Assembly: GCA_030704615.1 (NCBI GenBank)
Contig: CM060734.1
Span: 47,072,042 to 47,136,041, forward strand
Reading direction: 5' to 3'
Length of the DNA stretch: 64,000 bases
From: Takakia lepidozioides
Taxonomy: Eukaryota; Streptophyta; Takakiopsida; Takakiales; Takakiaceae
Notes under the pieces: model-generated
The model's database searches: none
Seen by the model: only the letters and a program-made list of their open reading frames with translations
What the model was told of the DNA's origin: nothing
Shown: piece after piece, positions 1-10,971 of the stretch
How positions within the stretch are numbered: position 1 is the stretch's first letter
Layout of the letters: each line of letters begins with the position of its first letter
Made by a program: the position numbers and the translations under genes

Positions 1-3000
1 GTACGATAAATTTCCAGTGCATGGATTGGGGCGCGGGTGGTCGCCAACTTGGTGGAAAGCCCTGGCTGATCAACTTCTCGTTCTTGGTTTGCTCGACTTT
101 TTCACATACTACATGTGACAAAGTCCATGTGGTCACATATTCATGTGTTTAGTTATTAATGGTGGCTCGGCTGGTGCTTGGGTATTGATGGTTTGGCTTA
201 GCTCAACCGGGCGTGTGCAAGCTGCTTTTCCAATTTGCAAGCTTTTTGAACTATCTTTTCTGAATTTTGCCTGAATCTACCATTGGTTGTCCACTTGGCT
301 TAGCTATAGTTCTGCGCATACACGGGGATAAACCAATGGAACTGCCTGATGAAGGTTGTTGGTTGTTTCTGTTATTTGGGATCTTTGTCCCATTTCCTGT
401 CACATAAGCTTTTTGAGCTTCACTTGGATGGTACAAAGTTTCTTCTTTTTTCATTTCTTGGTGCCATGTGCTAATTGGCTTGGTAGCTCTTGCTTGTGAT
501 CTGTGCTGTATGTCTTCTGGGCTAGGGTATGGATTTGCAGACATACCATAGTGACCATCTCAAGTAGTTGAAAGCTGTGTAGAAGCTTTGTCCCAATATA
601 CCTTCACCTTGCATATTTTAGCAGGTTACCTGATCTTTCCAGTGGGTTTCCATATGTGCAGGTTACTTGAAGGAGATTATGTGTGGAACATATAGGCTTG
701 TAAGGTAACATTGCTCTATTGGAAACACCTTCTCTCTCATTCTCTGATATCAATGTATCGTAGATCTTGGTTCAAAAGTTTAAGCTGAGCATCATTATTT
801 CTACTTTAAGTCAAGTATGTCAGTCTCAGAAAGGAAAGGTTCTTGCAGCATTGCAAGTAAAGGCGACCAATTTCTGTCAATGGCGAGTAATATTGAAGGG
901 AGTTTGTCATTAATGGTACCAATTAGCCAAGAGATGGCAAAGGAAGAGAGCAAGCAAAGTGGGGTAAGCCAGCAGACAACAACTGAAGGGGACCTCAAAA
1001 CTATTATCATTGACCCTGAGCTACAAAGATTCACTGAGGTAAGAGTCATGTTGACTTTCACTCACTATGGGAGCTGTAACCTGGATGAAGTTTGAAAATG
1101 AATATTCCACGCACCAAGGAACAGCGCATTGCTCAACACCATTGAGCAAACATACATGCATGCTGTCAAAATAGGAAGTTCTGAAACCCCACATCTGTTA
1201 GACACCCACCTGTTCAGAGTATTTGTGGAGCTAGAATCCACTGTATTTGTAAATATTCCTTACACAGGGACTGATACTAGGTTGTATAGGTGAAATCTGG
1301 TGGGATGAGGTTCCTGTATCTGGACTGCCAGGTTCTCGACAATTTCATTTCATACTAGCTGCCAGCCCTAACTTGAATGATCAAGTTGTCTCCGGCGTGA
1401 TGGCCGTGTGCATAATGGGCAGTGTGACCTGTTTGCATCCCAATACCCCGGAACTTCCTCAGCAAAATCTCTGTTCATAGTGTGCTATCTGCTTTCTACA
1501 TTACCCTCCAAATGGAATGTTGGTTGCAACAAAAAGAACCCAAGAAAGCTGGGGCGTTTTAAAGAAACAGAGGGACAGGCTATGAGCTCAGAGGAATGAA
1601 GACGTCTAGACCCACTGCTGATGGTTGTGGGATTCATCCAGTTGGAACGCAAGTTGTACCATCTTCTAATGGATGCAAGAGCTGATTTGGCAAGGAGAAA
1701 CTCAACGGCGCCGTGAGTTCCTATTCTTTTCCTTTTTGATAATTGTTTACTACATGGAGTGATTCCTAGTGTTGTTTTCTAGGCAGACTATACTCTTTCA
1801 GACTGTGGTGGTGGTCATTCTATCTTTAAATTTTCTAGTCACTGTCCACTGGGGCCCCTGTTGTTCTACTTGTGGGAGGTATCAAGGCTATGGGCCCTCA
1901 CAGAACTTCATAGAGTTTCTATCTTTTCCTCTTCTTTTGTAAGAGGGAAGGGCCAGGGTCTGGAAGGCCCTGCTACTTTCCTCATGTAGTCCCAAGTGCG
2001 AGTATTGAACCAGCAGCCGTCCAGTCAGACCTACTGTAATGTGCATTGTGATGCTTGGCAAGCACTGGTTGGATGTCCAAATGGACCTTCCAAGGCAGAT
2101 GGCCTTGTGGTTTACATTGGAAGGTCCATCTGCTGGTCAATCACTAATAGGCCAGTGTGATGAGAACTTCAGGGGAGTTACACTGGCCGTTAACAGTCTG
2201 ATGGAAGAAGTTTAGGGAGCTGCAGTGCAAGTTTAAAAAGTACTTCATCAACGAGGAATCCCTAATCTGTGCAATGTGATGTTTCTTAACTTCTAGGCAC
2301 ACTTCTTTTTGAGCAAGAGGTGGATGGGTTGTTAGGTATGCAATATGCAATGAGAAGACTCTCCAAAAGATAGCAAAGATGCGACCATCAAGTGTGGCTC
2401 GACTCCGCAACATTGATGGTGTAAATCAGGTAATACACCCATTTTCTATAAACATTTATATGCTCTATTTATAATTTATCATCTGTGTGTTCCTTGGTAG
2501 AGATCAAGGTACCTCTTGCAGGAACAACCACAGGAATTTTCAGGTAAAAATTAGTTGAAGCCAGGCCATTGCCTATCAAGTTTCTGCAGGGGTTAGTTTT
2601 ACAAAGTCTGCAAAGATACGATACCTTAGTCTAACCATCTAGATGTGCAACGCCACGAATATATATTTAAAGCTTCTATGTTCTCGTTACTTTTGGGTGT
2701 GAGCTACGGTTTAACAACCCCAGAGAAAACGCAGTAGCCCAAGTGACTGTCTTGCACACAGACACCCTGTCTTTCCATCTGTAATAAGGACAACTGTTGG
2801 TGTTTTCCTGAACCCATACTTAGATGGCCAATGGTTTCTGGGAGTGTGTGAAGAAGACTAATTTCATTTGCAGCACAGGGCACCATCACCACTGTCTCAA
2901 TTTTTCTTGATTGTCATGATTCTAACTTTTTCATGCCTGCTACTATGTCGACTTTCCACAAAGCTGACCATTTGCAAACTTTGTAAGTAGATGAAGATTC

Positions 3001-5791
3001 TTAGTTGGTGAGGACCCGTGCAGCTTGGTTTACTGCACCTATTTTGACCCAAACTCTCAAATTTTTCCGGGGGCGACAGAGCCCGTGTAGTGAAAACTTC
3101 GGTCCAATACAAGTCATTGAGTATGGTTTCGGTTTGCAGTGGCTAGTGACACGGCATGGCACTGAGATACTAGGGGAAATCCAGAGGCACGCAACAGATC
3201 TCAACCTGCCTCTTGACAACCTAGAACCAGTCAGCCAACCAGCAATTTCATCAAGGTCCAAAGTGAATGGCCAATCAGCAGCTGCTGTTGGAGACCAAGC
3301 CAAAGTGACTCCAGCCAAGGAAGAGGCCTGGAGGATGTGGCAGGAGAAAGGCCTCTCGTTCTTGGCCATTGCAGTATGACCCAATCCCCTTATAGTAACT
3401 TTGCTTTCTAGAACTTTTGGATGTTATTGGCGTGTTTCACCCTTTGCAGTGTTGTGTAAGTTGTCTACAGCGGGCTGAACCACACTATCACCAGCTCACA
3501 TATTGTCACTGGCTTTGGGGGGCTGGTTTCAGAACTTGCCAGATAGACCAAAACCAATCAAGGAGGACACAGTTATAGACTACCTCTGTGAGTGCGTGAA
3601 GGCAGGGTATGGACTGGATTGGGAGCGGTTCTGCCCTGAGGCCGGTTTCACACACCAGACAGCAGTTGAAGTCCGAGCAGCAGTAGGGAAGGTGGGCTCC
3701 TCAGAGTTTTTGAAGCCAATCAAAGAACAGCTACCTCATTTTGTAAGTCTCTGTCTCTCTGTCTCTCTCTGTCTCTCTAGCTGGGTCGATGGCCACAAGG
3801 CCACGGCAAACAACGTCTTATGAGTACATTCTGTCTCTCTATCTGGATGACACACAAGCTTTGCAACAGATGCTATTCAAAGCACCAGGTTTTTAAAGGT
3901 CCTCCTTCAACCTCTGGTGGAATGATCCCTTTGTCTGCCCACGAGGCTATTCCAAGCATTGTCTAATTGTTCAGGTGATTTCCTTGTTCGATATGCATTT
4001 GTGTCCAACAACCTGTTTGTGTGCTCTTATCTTCTCGCCCTTGCCACATGAGACAACTGCATTTGTTTTCTAGTACCTCTAAAGTGTCATGACAGACATG
4101 ACAGGTTGGTTATGGTCTCTTATGCCAGGTGAGTTACCGTCACATCAAAATCTACTTGATGATGGAAGAGTGTGGTTTCCCTCTTCCTCAATTGGCTATG
4201 CCAGAAGGCCAAGTCTTAGCCTCTCTCATCAACTCTCAGGAGCCTCCTGAAGATCCTCTGGGCACCTCTAGCTCTCAAGATGATCGCAGCACAGGTGGAC
4301 ATAATCTAAGTTCCCCAAATATGTTCTCAAAACCTCCATGGCTCGATAATGGTGTTGATGAATCCTTGACAGGACCCTGCTGTCGGACCACAACACAGAA
4401 CAGTGGGGAGGGGATGGAGACACTTGAGGCCCCCCAAAAAAAGGTCAAGCTAGAGCCTCTGAATTTTTGTAAGCAACCTGCTTGTGCGAAAAATGGAAGC
4501 TCCAAGGCTGGAGCTGTTCCCCTTACGGAAGAGGCATTGATAAAATGGCTGGACACCAAAGATGAGGTGATTCTCTCCTCCTCTGATTGCAAACTGTGTT
4601 GTTCTACTGGGTCCCTTCGCCTCCTGCAGATGTGACAAATTTCATTTTGGTCCTTCCTTTTTTCTCTCTCTTTGTCGTGGTTGTTTCAAGGTGTTTTTTC
4701 TAGAAGATATATACAGAGAATCTGAACAAAGAGTCGACCCCTAAAACAAAAGGCAATTAATATCTGGGTCTGGATGTGAAGAATTATGTCACACTCTCAC
4801 TCACCTGCACCCATGTTGGCTAAGACAGATATTAGGAGGTGGAAGAGAAATGAAATGCAATGTGTAACGTCCGCAGAAAGAGCTTATGGGGGAAAAGAAA
4901 AGCAAGAAACAAGAAATATAATAGAAGACGAGAGAAGCCAGAAGCAGCCTCAAGGGATTGCCTAAGGGTCAAAGCTTCGTGCAGATAAGCTGCCAAGAAT
5001 TTCTGATCCTTGTACTGGAAGACTTCTGTGAGAGATTGGGTTTCACGGAACAGACAGTGGAATCTCCCACGGATCTCGTAGTAAGAGGGCAGTAAAAGAA
5101 GAAATGTTCTTCAGTTTCGATAGAATAGTTAGGCCCAGTGTATGCTGAGCATATGTGGTCTTCTCGCAGCAAGTTTTCCCATCTACCAGTCTCTATCCGA
5201 AAATTGTGGGAGCCCACACAGTTGCCCCAATGCCCTCAGAAGAGAGGGAGATAAAGGTGCAGATAAGTAATAAGGCCGCAAGATTCTATCATCACGGAGA
5301 ACTAAGGAGGTTTCTTGGTAGAAATGGAGTTTTGTTGTTGTGGCCGGCTTCCATCGCCTTACGTGAAGTTCGATAAGTTCTCCGTGAGAAAGAAAGGAAC
5401 TTATATTGTCCATGGTAAGAGAATCCAGAAGGAGGGAAAGACAGAAATTGGCTAAGAGAGAATGTTTGTGAGACCACCACCGTGAGAATTTCTGTTGTCG
5501 TCACTTGTTTATGGCGTATGATTTCTTGTGTATTCATGCATGCCCTTCAGAACAAACATGAGATGATTGGCAAGTGCTGAAACGTAGTGTTCTATTCTGA
5601 TTTATGCCAAGTTCTTTTCAACCTTCCCAATTAAGTAGCATAATAAACCTGTGCTGTTGTTTCAAGGCTTCACTGGCACAGATTTCATCCACATTTCCCG
5701 GGACGAGTGAGGAGGCCCTGTCTGCACTTTTGGGAAAAATGGAAGAGGAATTTGTTATTTACCGGTGTGGTGAAGTGTTCAGACTGATGTA
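1..5791 (+). CDS. RecQ/WRN-like DNA helicase, C-terminal half (5' end outside window)
   Basis: Multi-exon gene read by eye. Exons: about 3-90 (RQC winged helix, GWSPTWWKALADQLL), 662-704 (YLKEIMCGTYRLV), about 811-1038 (linker), 1642-1712 and 2336-2429 (HRDC domain; the phase-2 splice joins ..NSTAP to YAICNEKTLQKIA and ends NIDGVNQ), 3140-3373, 3533-3742, 4129-4566 and 5667-5791 (stop). The segment AWRMWQEKGLSFLAIA plus the 3533 exon (TVIDYLCECVKAGYGLDWERF) resembles the helix-turn-helix region found at the C-terminus of RecQ proteins. The family unwinds DNA in recombination and repair in the nucleus. The ATPase motor must lie upstream of the window. Junctions from 1642 to 2429 and from 3533 to 4129 keep frame cleanly. 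The start of the 811 exon and the end of the first exon are uncertain. Introns carry LINE debris. Gene ends converge on the kinase gene. Confidence 0.85.
401..445 (+). repeat. short LINE 3'-tail relic in a helicase intron
   Basis: Resembles the 3' tail at 23565-23775 and, on the other strand, at 4840-4980: CACATAAGCTTTTTGAGCTT followed by a degenerate run like the tail's GCAGATGTAATAAAGT. Similarity was judged by eye and the piece is short, so it could be chance. Confidence 0.35.
4830..5420 (-). pseudogene. LINE (non-LTR retrotransposon) 3' fragment inside a helicase intron
   Basis: On the minus strand the frame at 4969-5217 reads SHNFRIETGRWENL...CSAYTGPN...ETEEHFFFYCPL, the zinc-binding reverse-transcriptase tail (zf-RVT) typical of plant LINE ORF2 C-termini. 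The frame upstream (5183-5413) fits the preceding part only after frame changes. Downstream (4980 to 4840) is a non-coding tail with GACCCTTAGGCAATCCC and CCCATAAGCTCTTT, which recurs at 23565-23775. It lies in the intron between exons 4129-4566 and 5667-5791, antisense to the helicase. Broken and not expected to be active. Confidence 0.6.
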
Positions 5792-6293
5792 AGTGTGCCT
5801 ATCCACCTTGTTAGGTTAGGGAATATTGCTAGGAGTTTGGCAATATGGGATGAACCTGAGAGATAAACTCACACAGATCCCAATGCTACAAAGCACCCCT
5901 GGGCACCTATTCCCCTCTCCCTCATTTTTGCTCTATCAAACCGTGCTCTGGGTTGTCCAGCAAGCAACATCTAATGTGAACTATTTTTCCTTAGTTATGT
6001 TTTACTATCGTTGGACTTTTTGTGGACATTATAGAAAGCTCATTTTCTCCTTTGTATCTTGAAGTCGCAATTGTTAGCAAAACGTCATCCCCATGTTGTT
6101 ATTCTAAAGATCTTCCTGGACTTGTATGTTGCATTGGGGATAATGAAATATCTGTAGTCCCTACCGACTAATGGTGACAAATATGGAAAGGCCCTAACTA
6201 GCCCTTCAGTGGAACCTTCAGAAAGATGCATGAGATGTCCATGTCATCTCCTAATACTGCCAGGATACAATCACCCTGAGGCTCTCGATCTGT

Positions 6294-7448
6294 TTAGTAG
6301 TCTCTATTCTCACTTGCACTTGCAGTTGAGCGAAACTTGGGCCGGCGTTGGTTGCGGCACAACTCACGGTCCATGCGCTCCGTCTCTCTCTGTTTTCTAC
6401 GAATCTCCTTCTTGCGATGCACAATCTCTACGTATAGCCTCTCACGGTATTCACTTATTGCAAACTTGGTGTTGTCATCGATGGGAATTCGGACAATTCT
6501 ATTGCAGTTGGGCTCGTCCATGGGGCTGTGGAACTGGGCCAAGTATGGATGCCGCAATGCTTCCTCAGCTGTCATCCGTTTGTGGGGATTGAAATGCAGT
6601 AGTTTACGAAGCAGGTCCTCTGCCTCGGATGACGCTCTTGGGAACACCGGTAGAAAGGGCCTGGTGCTGGTTGGCATGCTCTCAAGCATTGTTGCTGCAA
6701 ATGGAGACTCTAGGGCAGCTATGTCATCCAGCGCAGGCCTTCCAATCACTTCCAGAATTTTCTCGATTTGATTCATTGTCGAAGTCCCAGGAAAGACTGG
6801 CTTGTCATTCAAGAGTTCTCCCAATATGCAACCGCTCGACCACATATCCACACCAAATGTATATTGTGTTGATCCAAGCAAGATTTCGGGTGCCCTATAC
6901 CAACGCGTGGCAACATAATCAGTAAGGATGGTGGGGCTGGTGCCATGGTCATCCTTCAACTGTGCAACTGATCGAGCAAGGCCAAAATCTGCAAGCTTCA
7001 CTTGGCACTCCGAGTCCAACAGCAAGTTGCTGGGCTTGATGTCCCGATGGAGCAAGTCGGCCGAGTGCATGTACTTCAAAGCCTTGAAAAGTTGATACAT
7101 TATGAACTGCTTATGGACTTCCTCGAGAATGTTGGCCCTTATCACCGCATGCAGGTCCGTCTCCATGTACTCAAACACGAGATAGAGATCACGATCATTC
7201 TCTGCCTTCAATACGTTGAGCAGTTTGATAATGTTGTCGTGATCGTTCATCTCTTGCAAAAACATCACCTCCCGAAATGTTCTTTGCGCATCAGTGGAAT
7301 TTTGAAAGGCATCAAAGATTTTTTTGAGAGCCACGACGTCATTAGATCGCCTCTCAACCACCTTCCACACAATTCCATACGCCCCTTTGCCGAGTTTCTG
7401 ACCCACATGATACTTGCGCAGAACATGTTTGTCTATATCCTCACTCAT
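6294..7448 (-). CDS. MAPK15: MAPK15/ERK7-type protein kinase, intronless
   Basis: A 384-residue serine/threonine kinase in one exon. Visible elements: glycine loop GKGAYG at residues 20-25, catalytic Lys about 42 (VALKK), HRDIKPSN at 134-141, DFG at 154-156, activation motif T-D-Y at 176-178, VATRWYRAPE to 189. The N-terminus (HVLRKYHVGQKLGKGAYGIV) and the start of a C-terminal extension (FAISEYRERLYVEIVHRKKE) are characteristic of ERK7/ERK8 rather than of plant MPKs with a common-docking tail. Animal and protist ERK7 kinases act at basal bodies and cilia; a similar role in sperm flagella is inferred. Animal members carry T-E-Y, so T-D-Y is notable. The tail after the kinase domain is short (about 50 residues, very basic). 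The start is the first ATG, followed at once by a domain-typical sequence. Confidence 0.9.
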   Translation of the reverse strand: MSEDIDKHVLRKYHVGQKLGKGAYGIVWKVVERRSNDVVALKKIFDAFQNSTDAQRTFREVMFLQEMNDHDNIIKLLNVLKAENDRDLYLVFEYMETDLHAVIRANILEEVHKQFIMYQLFKALKYMHSADLLHRDIKPSNLLLDSECQVKLADFGLARSVAQLKDDHGTSPTILTDYVATRWYRAPEILLGSTQYTFGVDMWSSGCILGELLNDKPVFPGTSTMNQIEKILEVIGRPALDDIAALESPFAATMLESMPTSTRPFLPVFPRASSEAEDLLRKLLHFNPHKRMTAEEALRHPYLAQFHSPMDEPNCNRIVRIPIDDNTKFAISEYRERLYVEIVHRKKEIRRKQRETERMDRELCRNQRRPKFRSTASASENRDY

Positions 7449-7977
7449 GATGCCCCCTTTCCAAGACTATCAGATTATTCTGCTCCACCCGAGTTCGGCT
7501 GCAGGCTACGGAACCATACAAGTTCGATGCTGCACCATTGTTCCTGATCTGACCTTGACAACCACCGTAGCAAGAAATCCCAAGAATTAGGCACTGAAGA
7601 GGCTCCATCTTCAGATAGAACTATCCTCTGTCATTGCTCCATCAGCAAATACCATCCTTTGGAAATCAGACGCATTTGAGAACCAAGCCCACCCACATGC
7701 AACAAACATCCTAGATCTCAGTACCCACGAAATGCACTCAGTTCCCATGCTCGCCACACTGAAAACCCAACAATTGCCTCATCATGGCATGGAAGCACCG
7801 AAGCGGGGATCTGCTAATGCTTATAATCCAACTAGCAAGGTACAAAAACTCTTGGCATAATGTCAGCTTCTTTCATTCTCGCAGATGAGAGAGACAGACG
7901 AGGGAGAGAGAGAGCCACCATGCATATAACCGCTGCCCAGGAGCCTCCCAAAGTTACCTGAACAAACGGGTTGTTTG
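7449..7977 (-). other. upstream region of the MAPK15-like gene
   Basis: No gene seen. A purine-rich GAGAGA run (about 7897-7915) may belong to the leader or core promoter. The hAT MITE begins at 7978, about 530 bp upstream of the kinase ATG. Confidence 0.4.
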
Positions 7978-8557
7978 CAGTGTTGGGCGGGTATGTCAAT
8001 AAGAACATGACCTATGGGCCCGGACTTGTGAGGATTTTAAGATTTTTGTTGTCCGGCGGATATCCATAATCTATGCTCATTTTTTTGTTGCCGGTAATGG
8101 ATATAAAGGGTTTGTTGTTACAAAAGCCCGCCGTTCGTGTGTAAGGGCAGGTCATGAACTTTATTTAAAATATATATTTTTTAAATGACTCCAACTTCTA
8201 TAAAAAGATTTGGGCACCCTCATTCATTGAAAATCATCAATCGCTGAAGTACCTCAGTCATGATCTCCCCCCCCCCCCCCTAATTTCATTAACTATCACT
8301 AGTCATCACCAACCTGGGCCCACCTCTTCACATGCCCTCCTTCTCCACACTCCACAAGCCCGGCCCGCCCCCCAACACCTCTAACCCGCCTATGTAGGAC
8401 TTTTGGGGGGCAACCTAGAGCCATAACCCGCCTATATAGGTCTTGGGGTGGCCCCAAGGAAAGCGAAACCCACCTAGGCAGGTCTTGGGCCCCGCGGTCA
8501 GGGCTAGACATACACTGGTACATATCCGGCTCTGACCTGTGTACCCGCCCAACACTG
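7978..8557. mobile_element. hAT-type MITE, copy 1 (580 bp)
   Basis: Both ends carry the same 16-bp terminal inverted repeat, CAGTGTTGGGCGGGTA. The element is flanked by a perfect 8-bp duplication GTTGTTTG (7970-7977 and 8558-8565). CAGTG-type ends with 8-bp duplications identify the hAT superfamily. There is no coding capacity. Inside are a poly-C run (about 8268-8280) and short direct repeats (AACCCGCCTATRTAGG) near 8375-8440. Confidence 0.9.
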
Positions 8558-8565
8558 GTTGTTTG

Positions 8566-9258
8566 GCCCTTGGTATCCATATTCGACTCTTGGAAATATC
8601 CTTGTATATCTTCTATTTTAGTAGTAGGGAGCAAGGTCCTCGGTAGATGAATGGTAGAAAGATGCCGTATGCTGACGACTAAGAAATCGGAGACCAAGTT
8701 TTAATGTACAATAGAAATAGGGTCTGCAAGTCCATGCTACTAAGCCACCTCATGGTAGATACTAATTCTACCAAATATACCATACCCAGCCCTTACCAGA
8801 GATTGATTTGAGGTCTTCCATCTCGTTTTTATTGGCCTTGCGCGGGACTATTGATTTTGACCACTGATATCCTTGATTAACAAATGAATAAGTTTAATAC
8901 AGGTGCAGATGGAATATTTCATCCATATTATAGATGAACTATGTAAACAAGATGTATTTCATGCGGTCCATACACTAGAAATGACTGCCCAGTAACACAA
9001 AGGATAGGAGTTGCAAAATAATTGATAGATGCAGGACATTGATTGACTATTTAACACCAATAGGGGAGGGCTTGCATGTATTCCATGCATTTGTTAAATT
9101 CACAGCACAATCTATCATAGTATGGGTGATTGACATTGAACTCAGTATTTTTTTTAAAGTGGAAAACACACACACATACACATACACATATACGCCAATA
9201 ATCACCGAACGCTTGGAAGGAAACTTAGATAACAAAACCAAATTGGGCCAAATGGACC
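8566..9258. other. intergenic, no gene recognised
   Basis: AT-rich sequence with a short imperfect CA/TA run around 9167-9195. The small open frames here show no family features. Confidence 0.4.
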
Positions 9259-9904
9259 TTGAAATGGTCTCACATTTCTGACTGTCCCTCTGTTTGGTCT
9301 TGTATCTGGGGTGACGTCTGGAGGAAGGACAGGGCTTCTAAAATCACTGGTTTCTTATGGAAATTGGTCAATAGAATCCTTCCTGTCAAAGCTCACATCT
9401 CGGATGGCTCCATGTTATGTTCTTCTTGTGGGCTGCAGGCTTCATTAGAACAGTCTGTTTGAATGCCCTCTTGCTGCTGCTGTTTGGGTGCAGGTCCTGG
9501 CTTTCTATAGCCAATGGAAACAGCTTCCAATGCCTTGCCCTTCAATTCTGCTGTTAAATTTCTCGCAGGGTAAATTGTGGGCAGATTGCCCTGTTTGGGC
9601 CACAATCAGAGCCCGTACCTTATGGCAAATCTGGAAAGCCAGATGTGCCAATGTCTTTGCTGGGAGGCCTTGCAGTGTAAGAGTGATTCTTTGTCTGGTT
9701 CACTCAGACCTGTTGTCTGAGGCCCATAAGGCGTGGCGGGTGTTGGGAATAGCTCTTCGCAGGTGTGATGGCATAAGGAGGACTCAGCTACTCACCAAAC
9801 TCGACGACACTTGGGGAAAAGGAGCCACCATCTGCACTAGAGATTCAGCAGGGACTGGAATTCGCTGGAAGGACTCCATCCCTCCAAGCTGGGAGTTCCT
9901 TTAG
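9259..9904 (+). pseudogene. LINE ORF2 C-terminal fragment (zf-RVT region)
   Basis: Two plus-strand frames carry plant LINE signatures. At 9259-9462 FLWKLVNRILPVKAHISDG leads to a CSSCG zinc-binding motif; at 9488-9904 VWATIRARTLWQIWKARCAN continues to a stop after PPSWEFL. The frame changes near 9460-9490. No reverse-transcriptase core is seen upstream, so this is a 5'-truncated, frameshifted copy. It looks like a different LINE family from the fragment at 4830-5420. Confidence 0.7.
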
Positions 9905-10789
9905 CTCCCAACCTTCACCTGTTGAGAAGGACGATTCAGAAATAAATTGGAGGCACCACCGTTCTCTTCGATCCACCAGATCTAGGACTCACCTCTCTTT
10001 TGTTACTTACAAAAGAAAACGCGGGAGCTACTGATGCGGCAGGCTGGTTATATTACTCTCTGTTCTGCCCTAGCATTACCACCTCTCTGCTACTGCAGCC
10101 AGTGGCTTCTTAGCTTCTACGCTAGTTTTAATCTGCGATTCCACTGCTTGAAGGCCTAGCCTTTCTTAGTGGCTTATCATTTCTTAGAGACTCTTCTAGT
10201 GGGGCAACAGATCCATCTGTTTGCTTTCTTTCCCCCTCTTTGGTTTGTTGGTCACGAAGCAGAGCTTTCCTGGATCAGCCTCCATGGCACCCTTGAAAGA
10301 GGTTATTTTTTCCTCTTGGTTCTCTCGTAGTGAACTCTTTCTGTTATGTTCATCGCCGTTATTTCGCCCTATTGTATTTTTCGGACTTTCATGTCCTTTA
10401 TCTATGAAATTCTGAGGACTCCACCCCTCTTCCAAAAACAATCGGGGATGGTGAATGCAATTTCCATTACCTGTAGAACTTCCATTCTCAATGTTGAGCA
10501 TGTTTGCATCCTCCCCCCCACAAATTTCACTGCATGGAACTATAGACAATTGTTCACTACCCCACAAGTGGTTCGCAAAATTCGGTCATAGGTAATCGTG
10601 TTCTAGAGTGGGTGGAGTAGGTCGACTCTGTCCCCAACTTTGAACGCCAAACCAATGGTTTAATGTGAGGAGTCATGCAAATCCACGCAGCATCAATCAA
10701 TAACAGAATACCCAAATACAAGTACAATCACTATGCAAACTTACTTGCCGCTGCCAAGGGTTTAGATCTCATTACCTGATGCAGTCAAG
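9905..10789. other. possible LINE 3' region; no gene
   Basis: Follows the LINE stop directly and may include its 3' UTR. Overlapping short frames near 10200-10590 on both strands have no recognisable features. Confidence 0.35.
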
Positions 10790-10971
10790 GCCAACAATGG
10801 GCTAACTTTCCACCTATGCTCAGTAGACCCCACTATCGGCTCTTTGAAGCTTGACATGCTAGAGGAAATGGCCTCAACAGTACATCATAGCTGGAATGGT
10901 GGATGAACCAAGTAGCTGTGCAGATCAATCAATGAAGCAAGACACTCGCACCTTTCCAGAAGAATATCATT
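10790..10971 (-). repeat. 3' flank of the PPR gene, shared with the broken copy at 45.8-46.0 kb
   Basis: Read on the minus strand it contains CATTGATTGATCTGCACAGC, CATCCACCATTCC, GATAGTGGGGTCTAC and a stretch ending GCATAGGTGG. The same order appears on the plus strand at 45845-46030. The duplication that made the second locus therefore reached beyond the stop codon. Confidence 0.7.

Noticed and set aside
8967-8990. Another CACTA end (CACTAGAAATGACTG)
   Set aside because: It matches the TIR only over the first nine bases and has no partner end.
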